Positions 23,750-35,189 of a stretch of 64,000 bases of DNA are shown here, in pieces. The stretch comes from Lantana camara (Eukaryota > Streptophyta > Magnoliopsida > Lamiales > Verbenaceae), in contig CM074856.1 in assembly GCA_037501455.1 (NCBI GenBank), positions 99,603,001 to 99,667,000 of the forward strand, given 5' to 3'. The stretch's first letter is position 1; every line of letters starts with the position of its first letter. The position numbers were made by a program, and so were the translations under genes. Under the pieces are notes generated by a model, which worked only from the letters and a program-made list of their open reading frames with translations, did no database searches and was not told where the DNA came from.

Positions 23750-23761
23750 TGGTATCAGAGC
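23750..23761 (+). other. Primer-binding site of C, unit 1 (tRNA-iMet)
   Basis: TGGTATCAGAGC stands 8 nt after the LTR end at 23741. Confidence 0.92.
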
Positions 23762-24871
23762 TACCAGGTTCAGAACCGGTGCTCTGGGTTGTGTTGTCTC
23801 GAGTATCGGTCGCACGACATAGGAACTAATTATCAATGTGTGCATTGCATTATTCTTGAGCACTGAATTGTGATTTTTTCAAACTTTATTAGATTATTTG
23901 TTGCATTTTGCATTGAATCCATTCTTTTGGTGTTAATTATGTGGCATGAGCATATACTAATCGCATGCATTTATTCTCAAAATGAGCTGTGATTCATAGG
24001 ATATGAAGACAATATCAAACCACGGCCAATCTTTACGACAACTACAGGCTACCACAAGCTCTTCTCTCTAGCTCGAAAGTTGTAAGGAATGCCTTGGGAA
24101 TTTCTACAGAAATTTAAGAGTCAAACCTTTTCTAAAATGAGGTTAGGGCTCGAGTGACAAAGTCCAGAATAAGGGGTCAGTTCGAAGGAGAAGTTTGCAA
24201 GCTCTATTACCGATGGTGAATCCATTATGAGACGGGATTTGTGGTGTGTAATGATTTGGTTTCACGAGATCAACATGTTTATTTACACTACGAAGATTTG
24301 TCAACCTGATTCCAAAGAAGAGAAATCTCGAAGCTGTTTTAGATTCGAGGTTCGATCCACGTGGAGGCGATGACCTTCAAGAGAATTAAAGTAGAGTAGG
24401 TTCGTGGTTGAGAAGCAGTAAAGACCATCTAACTTGAGAAAGAGGCAAGAGAAAATATGAAGAATAATATAGCTTGGGATTTAGATCGATGCAAAAGGAT
24501 GAAGAGACTACGAAGAGGGAAATTATGTATTCGAATGTAAACAATTGGGGGGTTGAGCTCATACAACTATTCGAACTCATAAGGAATAAACCAGAGATGC
24601 TTTAATCAAAGGAACAACTATGGTAAGACTAGGACAACAATTGGAGATTGATTCTTCAAGAGAAGTCAAGATACCAACTTTATGGGCGTTGAAGAATTTG
24701 GGTTCAAGAGATTTCAATCTCGGACATGGGAGATCCATAAGTTGATACACGGGAACCTTGAAGATTTGAAAGACTGTGGGTAAAGAAGAGGGGAACAATT
24801 AATTCAAGACAAACCTGCAATTTGAGAAACAAAGAAATATGCCAAGTTAAAGTTTACAACTACGGTGACAG

Positions 24872-25049
24872 GTTCTATGCATTCATAAGCACGTGCATCA
24901 TACATCGCTTTAATTATTTAAATTTCTCTATTTATATGCGCATCTCTAATTTGTATAATTGTTCCAATGTGTTGCATCTTTAATTGTATACAAGTGTGAT
25001 ACTGCATTGGCACCCTAACCCGACGTGCATTTTAGTGTTTACTTGATAG
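24872..25049 (+). other. Predicted 178-nt intron, C unit 1
   Basis: CTACGGTGACAG then GTTCTATG at the 5' border, and TTACTTGATAG then GAATT at the 3' border. The homologous intron in unit 2 is 31286-31463, also 178 nt. Confidence 0.55.
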
Positions 25050-25987
25050 GAATTTCCCCACATCTTATTTATCAAGCGATACTCCGGCTGATTCTTGCTG
25101 GGATTAAGAAAAGAAGAAATTCTGGGTTGCACTGGTTGGTTCAAAAGGAAATGGAAAATTCTGAGGTTTGGAAAAATAGAATCGAAAGTGGGAGCGAGAG
25201 AAGTAGGTTGTCATTCCTACTAATTGCTTCAAAGGAAATGTGAGAACTATCACTAGACAAGTGGCGTGATTAGAACCACTTATACCGAGGAAGATAAGTT
25301 GAAGAAATTGAGTTGTTTTGATCCAAGAAGTGGTAGAAAAAGTCTAAGGAATTGAGATAAAATTTCTTGAGGGAGAACACGACCGGACATGAAACTTAAG
25401 TTCACAGTTGTGCTCGAGGAAGAATAAGGCGTCGTTATCAGTTTAAACCTTCAAAGTTGAGTTAAGTTAATATACCCGGGATGAAGATCTTCATAAGGCT
25501 TCGAAGAGAGTGGTTCGTTTGGGAATTTATAAGTACGTGATTCAGACAGTGAGGATGATGATACTATCAGGGAACTTCGGATGGATTCCTAAATTAGTTT
25601 CAAGAAAGGAAATTGGTCAAAATTTATCACTTTTAAGAAGGATGTCAACTAGTTTCAGATGACCAAATCCTCAACAAAGAATTAAACCAGTTAGTGACAA
25701 TGTATGAAGTGGGAGTTAAAGTTTAAGATTCTTGTACGGCCAATGATAATATAATGAACCTGGTACAAAGATAAATGTTCTGATCGTAGGCAGAATAAAC
25801 TAGTGCTCGGTTAATTGCAGAAGATAACTGTGAGTAAGGATCCGAATGGAATCGAGAATAGGATCAACCAAGGGTCTGACTTTCTCAGTCAAACATATAC
25901 TAAAGATATGAAAGATAAGTTGGGAATCAAGCCAGCTAGAGATCAGACTATCCAAATCGTAGAAGTAAAGTCACAACATCAATTCCA

Positions 25988-26040
25988 TTACTACGGTGAA
26001 CGGTACACTAAGCATCCATTGCACGAGCATACATGCATCG
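25988..26040 (+). other. Second CTACGGTGA motif, C unit 1
   Basis: TTACTACGGTGAACGGTACA is followed by a GCATCC...CATACATGCATCG block. A version of this motif occurs twice in each intact internal domain of A, D, C and G. Confidence 0.6.
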
Positions 26041-26138
26041 TTTACATATTAAAATTTTTGTTATTATGTGATACCCTGGCCAGTGGAGTGTGTGTTGATT
26101 ATTGTGAACCTTGCTTCTGCTTGTGTGCTTGAGTGAAA

Positions 26139-26476
26139 GGGAGATTTGATTCTCTCTGATTACGTGCCAGGAAGATGTGGATTCTCCCTGTCTATGTGTT
26201 AGAAAGATGCTGGATTCTTTCTGTTTTCTGTGCACGAGAGATGCTGGATTCTCTTGTACTTAGGTATTCGAGGGATGTTGGATTCTCTTGGATTTAGGAG
26301 TTTGAGAAATGCTGGATTTTCTCAAACTAGAATGTCTGGAAGGATGTGGAATCTGACAGACTTAGGCTGGGAGACGGGGTTCTCTCAATTCTGTGCCCGA
26401 GAGACGGGGTTCTCTCTTTTGTGTGTGCTGAGGGACCGGGTTTCCTCACTTGTGTGTTGAGAGATGGGATTCTCTC
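26139..26476 (+). repeat. Tandem hairpin array, C unit 1 (about 11 units)
   Basis: Units share a loop like ATGCTGGAT or CGGGGT and have varied stems: AGAAAGA/TCTTTCT (26201-26222), an 11-bp stem AGTTTGAGAAA/TTTCTCAAACT (26299-26328), GAGAGA/TCTCTC (26399-26416), TGAGGGA/TTTCCTCA (26429-26448) and GAGAGA/TCTCTC (26459-26476), among others. Both arms change together, so pairing seems to be what is kept. Confidence 0.75.
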
Positions 26477-26726
26477 TTGTTTGTCATGTTTGAGTTACGC
26501 CTGGATAGACAAAGGTTAACAAGTGACGAGGCAATGGACTAGTAGCGGTCGAACGAGTTTTGAAGTGACTAACGGCCAAGTGTTCGAGTAGATCTTTTTG
26601 ACTACCAGACTCTGAAGAGATTGATACAAATAAGGGGAGTAAACTTCACAACCAGGGCTAAGATGCTAAACAGTTTCGGGAAATAAATCGATACAATTTC
26701 AGTTTGAAGCTCTTCGGTCCAACAGT

Positions 26727-26746
26727 AGGACCTGAGGACAGGTCCT
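26727..26746 (+). other. Pre-polypurine stem-loop, C unit 1
   Basis: AGGACCTG-AGGA-CAGGTCCT forms a perfect 8-bp stem. The loop AGGA is the same as in A, H and D, while most stem bases differ. Confidence 0.7.
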
Positions 26747-26763
26747 TTTGAATGAGGGAAGAT

Positions 26764-29700
26764 TATAACGCCCCGCTCATCCGATAAATAAGGTACGTCA
26801 CCTTTCAACCTTTTTATGTGTTTAATTATCTGATTGGTGCGTTGTGTGACCCTCTTTTGAACTCTTTTAGAGTTAGGGCCCTTTTTGTAATTTTCTTCTT
26901 TTGGGGGGTTTTTCCGGTCACTACTCGTTTGGTAGAGATTTTGACTTCTTTGACCTTCCTTTGCGTTCGGGGCATCGAGACGAGTCCGTAGACTCTAAGT
27001 TTGCCCAATTCTGACTTCGTTAGCCCGTTCTTCCGACCGTTTCTGCGTACGAGGACCCGAGATATATACTCGGACTTCCTCGTTTTGCGTGCCAAAATCA
27101 GATCAGCTTCCTGCATCGTCTTCCTCCAGCGACAGGCACTATTCACACACAGTGAAGGTGTGAAAACACATACATGCTCGTTCTCCCTCGTTTCTCGACG
27201 GAATTTGACGAACCAATAGTGGAAATTTATCAGCTCGACGAGCCCATCACAACCGTACCAGTTTCGTGGCCTGAAATTGACCAGCGGCGGCGCAGCGGTG
27301 GTCCGAAGGTGGCGGTTTGTGCCTCCTCTTCGCAGCGGCGTTCCGGCGACTCCCACCGGCTAACAACCACCCAACCCCCCCTTTTCGACCCTTCCCGTTC
27401 CATTTCCGGGCTCCTTTTTGAGCGAATCGCGGTGGAGATGGCCGAATCGGCGGAGACGCAGCGGCGGAACTTCGGCGGCGAGTTGGGCCCTCTTCCTGAT
27501 CGGTTTTGGTGGTGGAGTCTACACAAAAGTTGCTTGGAATGACGAGACTTAGCGGATGGCATCGACGGCGTTCCCGGCCGACGGCGGCGGACCGGCGGTC
27601 CGATTTTCCAGCGACTTTTTCCGGGTTTTGACTTGGGGCTTTTGTAGGGCTCGTTACAAGCTTTCCAACGGTATGCTCGGATTTCATTTTCGTTTTACGG
27701 TTTACGTTTAATTTTAGTTTTCGTACTAGGATTTAAGTTCGGTTTTTCATCAACGAAGTCCGGGGTGTTTGGCATTTTCTGAAATTGATTGAGGGCTTTT
27801 GTTGAGCTGGCCGAGACGCACGTTCCTGTCCTTCCGGGGATTTTTCCGACCACCGGAGGCGGTGTTCCGATGGCGGCCGGTGGCTGTTTAGCCGGCTACG
27901 GTAGCGGCATTCCGGTGACTTTCGGACAGAAGGTCCCTTTCGTTGTGGTGAGTTCAACGCCACTTTCCGTTCGTCAATCGGATGCCCGGTTGATTTGTTG
28001 TGATTTATTTTGTGTATTTCTATTTATTTGAAATTAATTGTTTTAATTGCAATGAATTGTCAATTGCTTGATTTGTCGATCAATATGAATTCCAATGTGT
28101 ACGAAAGCATGTATTAAATGAACTATGATATATGTTGATGCTTTGATTTGCAATTTGAACTCCGATATGCCGTATTTGAGCTATTTGTCTAACTTGAAGG
28201 GGTGTATGTGTAATTTTGTAAACAATATGAATATTGTTTGATTTAATTAGGTAACCTAGTAATTGAATCCGTTTAGTGATATACGAATTGAGTATGCCAT
28301 GTGTGAATTATATAAAATTGATATAGTTGGAATTGATATGCGACTTTGTGAGATTTAAGTGATTTGAATGTCTCTATTTTGTCTATTTATTAATTGTAAA
28401 CTCAATATACTTGAGTTATAAATGTTATATGAAGCTTATGACTTGATTGCAAGGAATTATGAAAGATATGAAATGATTGGGCTTGAAACCCTCATGTATG
28501 GAATGTACTTGAACGAATTACTTGATTATGTAACTCCATAACGTCATTTTACTTCTTATACATCTCATATCATGTGTTTAGCATTGTCGTGCGTCTATGT
28601 GGTTTCATATTGAGTCAATTCTCACAAGTACCCATTGTTCCTTCTCTTGTACAGTTTGTTTCCAGGGCGGAGACTTCCAAATTGAATAGGCACCCGTATT
28701 GCTCTTGTTTCTTGTCTCGTGGTATTCCAGGTGAGGGTGTTTTCGTTCTAGTTACATATCAAACCCTACAACCCTTATGTGAAAAGCTTTGGCCAAAACC
28801 TTATGATTATATATATATTACTTTTAAAGTAAAGTCATCGAGTAAATACTGATTGATCGAGTAAATATTAATCGAGTAAATATTGATTGATCGAGTAAAC
28901 CCTTTCCAAATGGATAATGATGGATATGTTATGTTACTCATGGATCAAATGTTTTGGCGAGAAAAGAAAGAATGATTGATTGATTGCATTGAATGGGGCC
29001 CAGGGGCTTGGTGTGAGTGGGGACCCGAGGAGGCAAGGGCTGACGGTAAACCCTCACACTAGTCCCACTATTGAACGGTGGTACCGGACCTCGTCAGGAG
29101 ATTGGCGGGGAAAGGGAGCTGAGTGCCATCTGGGGAGTCATGTAACCCCCTTTTGGTCAATGATTGGGTGGTCGGGCCTTGCAAACCCACCACCAACCCG
29201 GAGGAAGAAGATTGCAACTTATTTATGATTGAAAATGATTGATTGATTGATTGATTATGATTGATAGGCACTGTGCGGGAAGGCCGGGAAACGGATTGCC
29301 CAAACGAATATATTCAGGACATGATATGTGATCTGTGTGTATTATGATATATTGCATGATCACCTATTTAATGTATTAGTGATATTTGTCGTACACGATC
29401 GGAGTTTGGTTGGAGATTGTGCACGCTCACTCGCCGAGCCTTATTGATTAAGTATGATTTATGAACTTAATGAATTTAATATGAATAGTCGTAAAGTCTG
29501 AGCATTGCTTAGTCATTCTTTTGCCCTTTTTGGGAACTAACTTTAAATAAAACCTTGCTCGGGATTTATGACTTGCATGTGCATGTTTCTATATGATATG
29601 TATCGCTCCAGCTCACTCAGTCTTCTAGAGACTGACCCCTCCTTCCCCCTTTTTCCAGTTTCTTTTGCAGGCGTTGGTTACTAGGCGGAGTTAGAGTGTC

Positions 29701-30154
29701 TAGTCATTGTTCTAGTCTCACTCATTTACACATACTGCATATTATATTGTCTCTAAGTACTGTATTGAATTATTATTGCTGGCCGGTGTGCCCTTATTGA
29801 ATTGATATTGATTCGGGACAGGTTAGGACAGGTTCTGGAGCCAGTTGAACCCGTTTTTATGTTGTTTCCTTGTATCGATTCGGGACAGGTTAGGACAGGT
29901 GTACTGATTAGTGGAACCCGTATTTATATTCGTATTGGATTTCATTTATTTCATGGATATTACATAAATGAGTTCCTTGCTTCCGCATTTTGGTTTTTGT
30001 TGATTGTCCCACGGTTAGCTTCCACCTAGTCAGGACTGTTCTTTTGATTGTCACCCGTTCGCTGTGAGTCCGATTCATGTGTGGACTGCCTATTTCATAT
30101 GTGGATTAGACTCATAGTGTGGGGGATGTGGTGCCTATCGTCCCGGGTGCTACA
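26764..30154 (+). repeat. LTR C2 (3391 bp)
   Basis: It starts TATAACGCCCC, with the first TG mutated to TA, and ends CGGGTGCTACA. It is a few percent diverged from C1 by eye, with a deletion of a few tens of bases around 27571-27600 relative to C1. It carries the exon 28655-28730, donor GT 27948-27949 and last acceptor AG at 29669-29670. The 122-codon frame at 27174-27542 is not preserved in C1. Confidence 0.93.
28655..28730 (+). other. Predicted 76-nt internal exon in LTR C2
   Basis: It has the same borders and length as the C1 copy at 22233-22308. Confidence 0.55.
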
Positions 30155-32799
30155 TCTTTAGGTGGTATCAGAGCTACCAGGTTCAGAACCGGTGCTCTGG
30201 GTTGTGTTATCTCGAGTATAGGTCGCACGCCATAGGAACTAATTGTCAATGTGTGCATTGCATTATTCTTGAACACTGAATTGTGATTTTTTCAAACTTT
30301 ATTAGATTATTTGTTGCATTTTGCATTGAATCCATTCTTTTGGTGTTAATTATGTGGCATGAGCATATACTAATCGCATGCATTTATTTTCAAAATGAGC
30401 TGTGATTCATAGGATATGAAGACAATATCAAACCACGGCCAATCTTTACGACAACTACAGGCTACCACAAGCTCTTCTCTCTAGCTCGAAAGTTGTAAGG
30501 AATACCTTGGGAATTTCTACAGAAATTTAAGAGTCAAACCTTTTCTAAAATGAGGTTAGGGCTCGAGTGACAAAGTCCAGAATAAGGGGTCAGTTCGAAG
30601 GAGAAGTTTGCAAGCTCTATTACCGATGGTGAATCCATGATGAGACGGGATTTGTGGTGTGTAATGATTTGGTTTCACGAGATCAACATGTTTATTTACA
30701 CTACGAAGATTTGTCAACCAGATTCCAAAGAAGAGAAATCTCGAAGCTGTTTTAGATTCGAGGTTCTATCCACGTGGAGGCGATGACCTTCAAGAGAAAT
30801 AAAGTAGAGTAGGTTCGTGGTTGAGAAGCAGTAAAGACCATCTAACTTGAGAAAGAGGCAAGAGAAAATATGAAGAATAATATAGCTTGGGATTTAGATC
30901 GATGCAAAAGGATGAAGAGACTACGAAGAGGGAAATTATGTATTCGAATGTAAACAATTGGGGGGTTGAGCTCATACAACTATTCGAACTCATAAGGAAT
31001 AAACCAGAGATGCTTTAATCAAAGGAACAACTATGGTAAGGACTAGGACAACAATTGGAGATTGATTCTTCAAGAGAAGTCAAGATACCAACTTCATGGG
31101 CGTTGAAGAATTTGGGTTCAAGAGATTTCAATCTCGGACTTGGGAGATCCATAAGTTGATACACGGGAACCTTGAAGATTTGAAAGACCGTGTGTAAAGA
31201 AGAAGGGAACAATTAATTCAAGACAAACCTGCAATTTGAGAAACAAAGAAATATGCCAAGTTAAAGTTTACAACTACGGTGACAGGTTCTATGCATTCAT
31301 AAGCACGTGCATCATACATCGCTATAATTATTTAAATTTCTCTATTTATATGCGCATCTCTAATTTGTATAATTGTTCCAATGTGTTGCGTCTTTAATTG
31401 TTTACAAGTGTGATACTGCATTGGCACCCTAACCCGACATGCATTTTAGTGTTTACTTGATAGGAATTTCCCCACATCTTATTTATCAAGCGATACTCCG
31501 ACTGATTCTTGCTGGGATCAAGAAAAGAAGAAATTCTGGGTTGCACTGGTTGGTTCAAAAGGAAATGGAAAATTCTGAGGTTTGGAAAAATAGAATCGAA
31601 AGTGGGAGCGAGAGAAGTAGGTTGTCATTCCTACTAATTGTTTCAAAGAAAATGTGAGAACTATCACTAGACAAGTGGCGTGATTAGAACCACTTATAGC
31701 GAGGAAGATAAGTTGAAGAAATTGAGTTGTTTTGATCCGAGAAATGGTAGAAAAAGTCTAAGGAATTGAGATAAAATTTCTTGAGGGAGAGCACGGCCGG
31801 ACATGAAACTTAAGTTCACAGTTGTGCTCGAGGAAGAATAAGGCGTCGTTATCAGTTTAAACCTTCAAAGTTGAGTTAAGTTAATATACCCGGGATGAAG
31901 ATCTTCAAAAGGCTTCGAAGAGAGTGGTTCGTTTGGGAATTTATAAGTACGTGATTCAGACAGTGAGGATGATGATACTATCAGGGAACTTCAGATGGAT
32001 TCCTAAATTAGTTTCAAGAAAGGAAATTGGTCAAAATTTATCACTTTTAAGAAGGATGTCAACTAGTTTCAGATGACCAAATCTTCAACAAAGAATTAAA
32101 CCAGTTAGTGACAATGTATGAAGTGGGAGTTAAAGTTTAAGATTCTTGTACGGCCAATGATAATATAATGAACCTAGTACAAAGATAAATGTTCTGATCG
32201 TAGGCAGAATAAACTAGTGCTCGGTTAATTGCAGAAGATAACTGTGAGTAAGGATCCGAATGGAATCGAGAATAGGATCAACCAAGGGTCTGACTTTCTC
32301 AGTCAAACATATACTAAAGATATGAAAGACAAGTTGGGAATCAAGCCAGCTAGAGATCAGACTATCCAAATCGTAGAAGTAAAGTCACAACATCAATTCC
32401 ATTACTACGGTGAACGGTACACTAAGCATCCATTGCACGAGCATACATGCATCGTTTACATATTTAAATTTTTGTTATTATGTGATACCCTGGCCAGTGG
32501 AGTGTGTGTTGATTATTGTGAACCTTGCTTCTGCTTGTGTGCTTGAGTGAAAGGGAGATTTGATTCTCTCTGATTACGTGCCAGGAAGATGTGGATTCTC
32601 CCTGTCTATGTGTTAGAAAGATGCTGGATTCTTTCTGTTTTCTGTGCACGAGAGATGCTGGATTCTCTTGTACTTAGGTATTCGAGGGATGTTGGATTCT
32701 CTTGGATTTAGGAGTTTGAGAAATGCTGGATTTTCTCAAACTAGAATGTCTGGAAGGATGTGGAATCTGACAGACTTAGGCTGGGAGACGGGGTTCTCT
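30155..32799 (+). other. Internal domain 2 of element C (truncated)
   Basis: Nearly identical to internal domain 1, with primer-binding site 30163-30174, intron 31286-31463 and second motif 32403-32454. It ends inside the hairpin array at GGGGTTCTCT, where fragment M begins. About 0.4 kb, including the pre-polypurine stem-loop and the purine tract, is missing. Confidence 0.88.
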
Positions 32800-33298
32800 A
32801 CCCGGGGACAAAAGTAGCCGTTGAAGGGGAGGTCCCTACCCGAGGACCCTACAAGGCAAAAAGTTCCCCACCCGGGGAACCTGTCCAGAAGGCTTCTGCC
32901 TCAGGGTACCCGCCCGGGGACATTTCAGGGTTAAAAGTTCCCCGCCCGGGGAACCTGTCTGGGCGAGGGAAAAAAAAAACAGCAGCAGACCATAATGCAA
33001 GAGAAGACCAAATTCACCAAAAACCATCTCAAAACTCAACCAATTCAAGCAAAACTCAAGACACAAGTTCATAACACTTATGTACACATTATATTTCAAG
33101 TAGGCATCATATAACATGAGTTTGTATACACAAAATCACCCATAACTATTCACAAAACCCTCAAATATATACAAGTTCATTAAATACTTCAACCACCAAG
33201 GCATACTTGCATTAAATTCATAATCTCATGTATATATATACATACACATGCTTAGAAATAAGAATCCATACTCAAATCACCAGAGGCCTAACTATTCA

Positions 33299-33331
<33 letters not shown>

Positions 33332-33492
33332 CCAACCTTGAAATGGAGATGAAGGAATGGAGGAAAATGAAATGATGGAGATGATGAAAATGATGATGAA
33401 GTATGCTTGGCTCCTCCTTTTCTTCTTCCTGTGTGCTTGGATAAAAAATGGAATGTGTAGTGTATGAAGAGATTGAGAGACAAGGGTGTTTG
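32800..33492 (-). repeat. LTR fragment M (reverse)
   Basis: Sense is on the minus strand. It contains a GC hairpin cluster (32800-32960) with GTTCCCC/GGGGAAC stems (32863-32880 and 32937-32954), then AT-rich sequence and an exon 1 donor TTTCAAG then GTTGGTATA (near 33338). It most resembles LTR G in layout. It is truncated by element C on the left and by LTR E on the right. Confidence 0.65.
33301..33330. repeat. (AC)10(AT)5 microsatellite
   Basis: A compound dinucleotide run next to the predicted donor in fragment M. Confidence 0.92.
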
Positions 33493-33686
33493 TGTAGCAC
33501 CCCGAGCGAAGGGCACCACATCCCCCGCACTAGAGTCCGACACGTGTAACAAAATGGAGAGTCCGCACACGCATCAAACAATAGCGAAAGGAGACAAACA
33601 AAACACACACCCTAGCTAGGCAGTCTAGAGCCTCATTCAGAGTGCATAATAAATCAAGAATATAGCGCAAGGGATTAAACAGTTCA

Positions 33687-33695
33687 TAACATAAA
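33687..33695. repeat. 9-bp target duplication of MITE, left
   Basis: TAACATAAA, repeated exactly at 33979-33987. Confidence 0.93.
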
Positions 33696-33978
33696 GGGTT
33701 AATCTTTCTTTGCACCCCAACCTTTGGGGTGTATTGCACTTTAATACCTAACCTTTGAAACGTTGCACTTTGGTACCCAACCTTTGAATTTTGTTGCACT
33801 TTAGTACCCAAGTGCAGACGTGTACCCCCATGGTTGGTACCGCGTGGCATTTCCTCATTGGTAGGGGTACTAAAGTGCAACAAAATTCAAAGGTTGGGTA
33901 CCAAAGTGCAACATTTCAAAGGTTGGGTACTAAAGTGCAATACACCCCAAAGGTTGGCGTGCAAAGAAAGATTAACCC
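33696..33978. mobile_element. Mutator-type foldback MITE
   Basis: This 283-bp element starts GGGTTAATC and ends GATTAACCC and is flanked by an exact 9-bp duplication, the size made by Mutator-like transposases. Nearly its whole length is an inverted repeat around a short centre (about 33810-33865). Each arm is built of two to three tandem units of about 28 nt resembling TTGCACTTTRGTACCCAACC followed by TTTGAA. It has no coding capacity and must be moved in trans. Confidence 0.9.
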
Positions 33979-33987
33979 TAACATAAA
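33979..33987. repeat. 9-bp target duplication of MITE, right
   Basis: TAACATAAA, identical to 33687-33695. Confidence 0.93.
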
Positions 33988-34613
33988 CCCAAGATCATTT
34001 ATAAACCATTTCAGAGATCATACATAGTCATACAACTTGGCAAGTACGAGTTTTTCTCCCAAACTTCCACATTTAAAGGCAGAAACATAAACAAAACATA
34101 ATTCATAAACCATCCTTTCCCCGGGTGATAGAAGGGTTGACGACCCTATATATCTAACAAATACACATGAAACAAGGCTTAATTACGTCCTTGAAACCTT
34201 CGGCGGTTGCCTCCGCCGGCTCAAGAGAAACACCCTTCCTCAATCCTCCTAAGGTTAGGTGACACGCACAAATGGAAAGTATTGATGGGAGAGCTTGGCG
34301 ACCCAACGGCTATCCCGAGTTACCATACCACTCTCCGGGGCCCAAAGCAAAGCTCAAAATTCACATATTTAACAAAGCTTATCTTTCAAATCCTAAAGCT
34401 CGCTTACAGACACACACTCATCAAAGGGTTTCAAATCAAACGAAAAATAGCTTACATACGTATGCAAATCGTTTTCAAAGTCTTATAGCAAATGGGACAA
34501 GCCCTCAAAGTACATATCATACACGTATCTATCATATAATATACATATTTCGCTTGCAAGCTTCAAAACACATAGGGTTGTAGGTCATTATAACTAAAAG
34601 AACAAAACCTCAC

Positions 34614-34691
34614 CTTGAATTCGTGTAATGGTGACAAAGGAGTGTAGATCGGGCGCCTAAGGAGCAAGCTCATTGTCAACAGGAAGGTCCT
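34614..34691 (-). other. Predicted ~78-nt internal exon in LTR E
   Basis: In sense direction it is preceded by TTTGTTTTGTTTAG (two AGs are possible, so the start is uncertain by 2 nt) and followed by GTGAGGTTTTG after TTCAAG. Confidence 0.5.
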
Positions 34692-35184
34692 CTAAACAAA
34701 ACAAACAACAAAAGGTACTCTTAGACTCAAAATGTACAAAATAGATGCTCCACAATTGTAAATTAACGTTTATAATGCATATGGAATGCACTTAGTTCAT
34801 ATCAATTCATAACATGACATAGATTGCATATCTTTAAGAAATTCACGTTATACACTCGTAAAGAAGTGTATAAGTCGATAAATAACAAGTTAACATATCA
34901 TTTAGGTCATAAACGAAGTAATGGTAATGAACAACGAACAAGGAAACAAGAAATGAAGTCACGACTCGTTTCATGAATCCATTTAACCAATACATGCACC
35001 TAATTCATATAACATGCTCATAACGAAGGAAATAACATGTAAAGCATATAGTTAACGAAGCATATAATAGGTAAATAAAGTAATATGAGCATGTAACATA
35101 AAAGAAAGCAAGAAAACACACGCACAAGGGGGCAGGGGGCGTTGCGGCTGTGGTGAAAACAGTCACGGCCATGACAGAAGGACA

Positions 35185-35189
35185 GAAGT
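35185..35189. repeat. Target duplication of element D, left (imperfect)
   Basis: GAAGT here and GAAGC at 46386-46390, one mismatch, directly outside the LTR ends. Confidence 0.75.

Larger units (their letters stand above)
23742..26763 (+). other. Internal domain 1 of element C
   Basis: It holds the primer-binding site (23750-23761), about 1.1 kb without recognisable motifs, the first CTACGGTGACAG motif with a predicted 178-nt intron (24872-25049), the second CTACGGTGAACG motif (25988-26003), the hairpin array (26139-26476), the pre-polypurine stem-loop (26727-26746) and a purine tract GAGGGAAGAT ending at 26763. I see no coding capacity. The open frame at 25815-26132 crosses the second motif and is not protein-like. 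Confidence 0.85.
20312..32799 (+). mobile_element. Tandem LTR retrotransposon C (LTR-internal-LTR-internal)
   Basis: The order is LTR C1 (20312-23741), internal 1 (23742-26763), LTR C2 (26764-30154) and internal 2 (30155-32799). Both LTRs are followed by a primer-binding site, so C2 serves as a 3' LTR of the first unit and a 5' LTR of the second. This arrangement arises by unequal crossing-over between LTRs of one element or of two neighbouring copies. The two internal copies are nearly identical, and neither has gag or pol motifs. The second copy stops inside the hairpin array, and its 3' LTR is missing. The last 5 bases to the left are CGACG, but the matching target duplication cannot be seen. 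Confidence 0.9.
33493..35189 (-). repeat. 3' LTR of element E, part 1
   Basis: It begins TGTAGCACCCCGAGCG and stops at the element D border. It holds the GGGGCCC-anchored helix GGAGAG/CTCTCC (34288-34336), the CCTACAACCCTATGTG block, the predicted exon (34614-34691) and part of the GC hairpin cluster (GTCACGGCCATGAC, 35162-35175). The CAGTC stem-loop is not found and the MITE lies in that region. Confidence 0.82.

Noticed and set aside
25815..26132. 105-codon frame conserved in both C units (also 32229-32546)
   Set aside because: The two copies are recent duplicates, so identity is no evidence of selection. The frame runs through the CTACGGTGA motif and into the hairpin array.
27174..27542. 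122-codon frame in the GC-rich part of LTR C2
   Set aside because: The matching stretch of C1 (20752-21120) is broken by indels and stops. GC-rich sequence has few stops by chance, and open frames exist on both strands.
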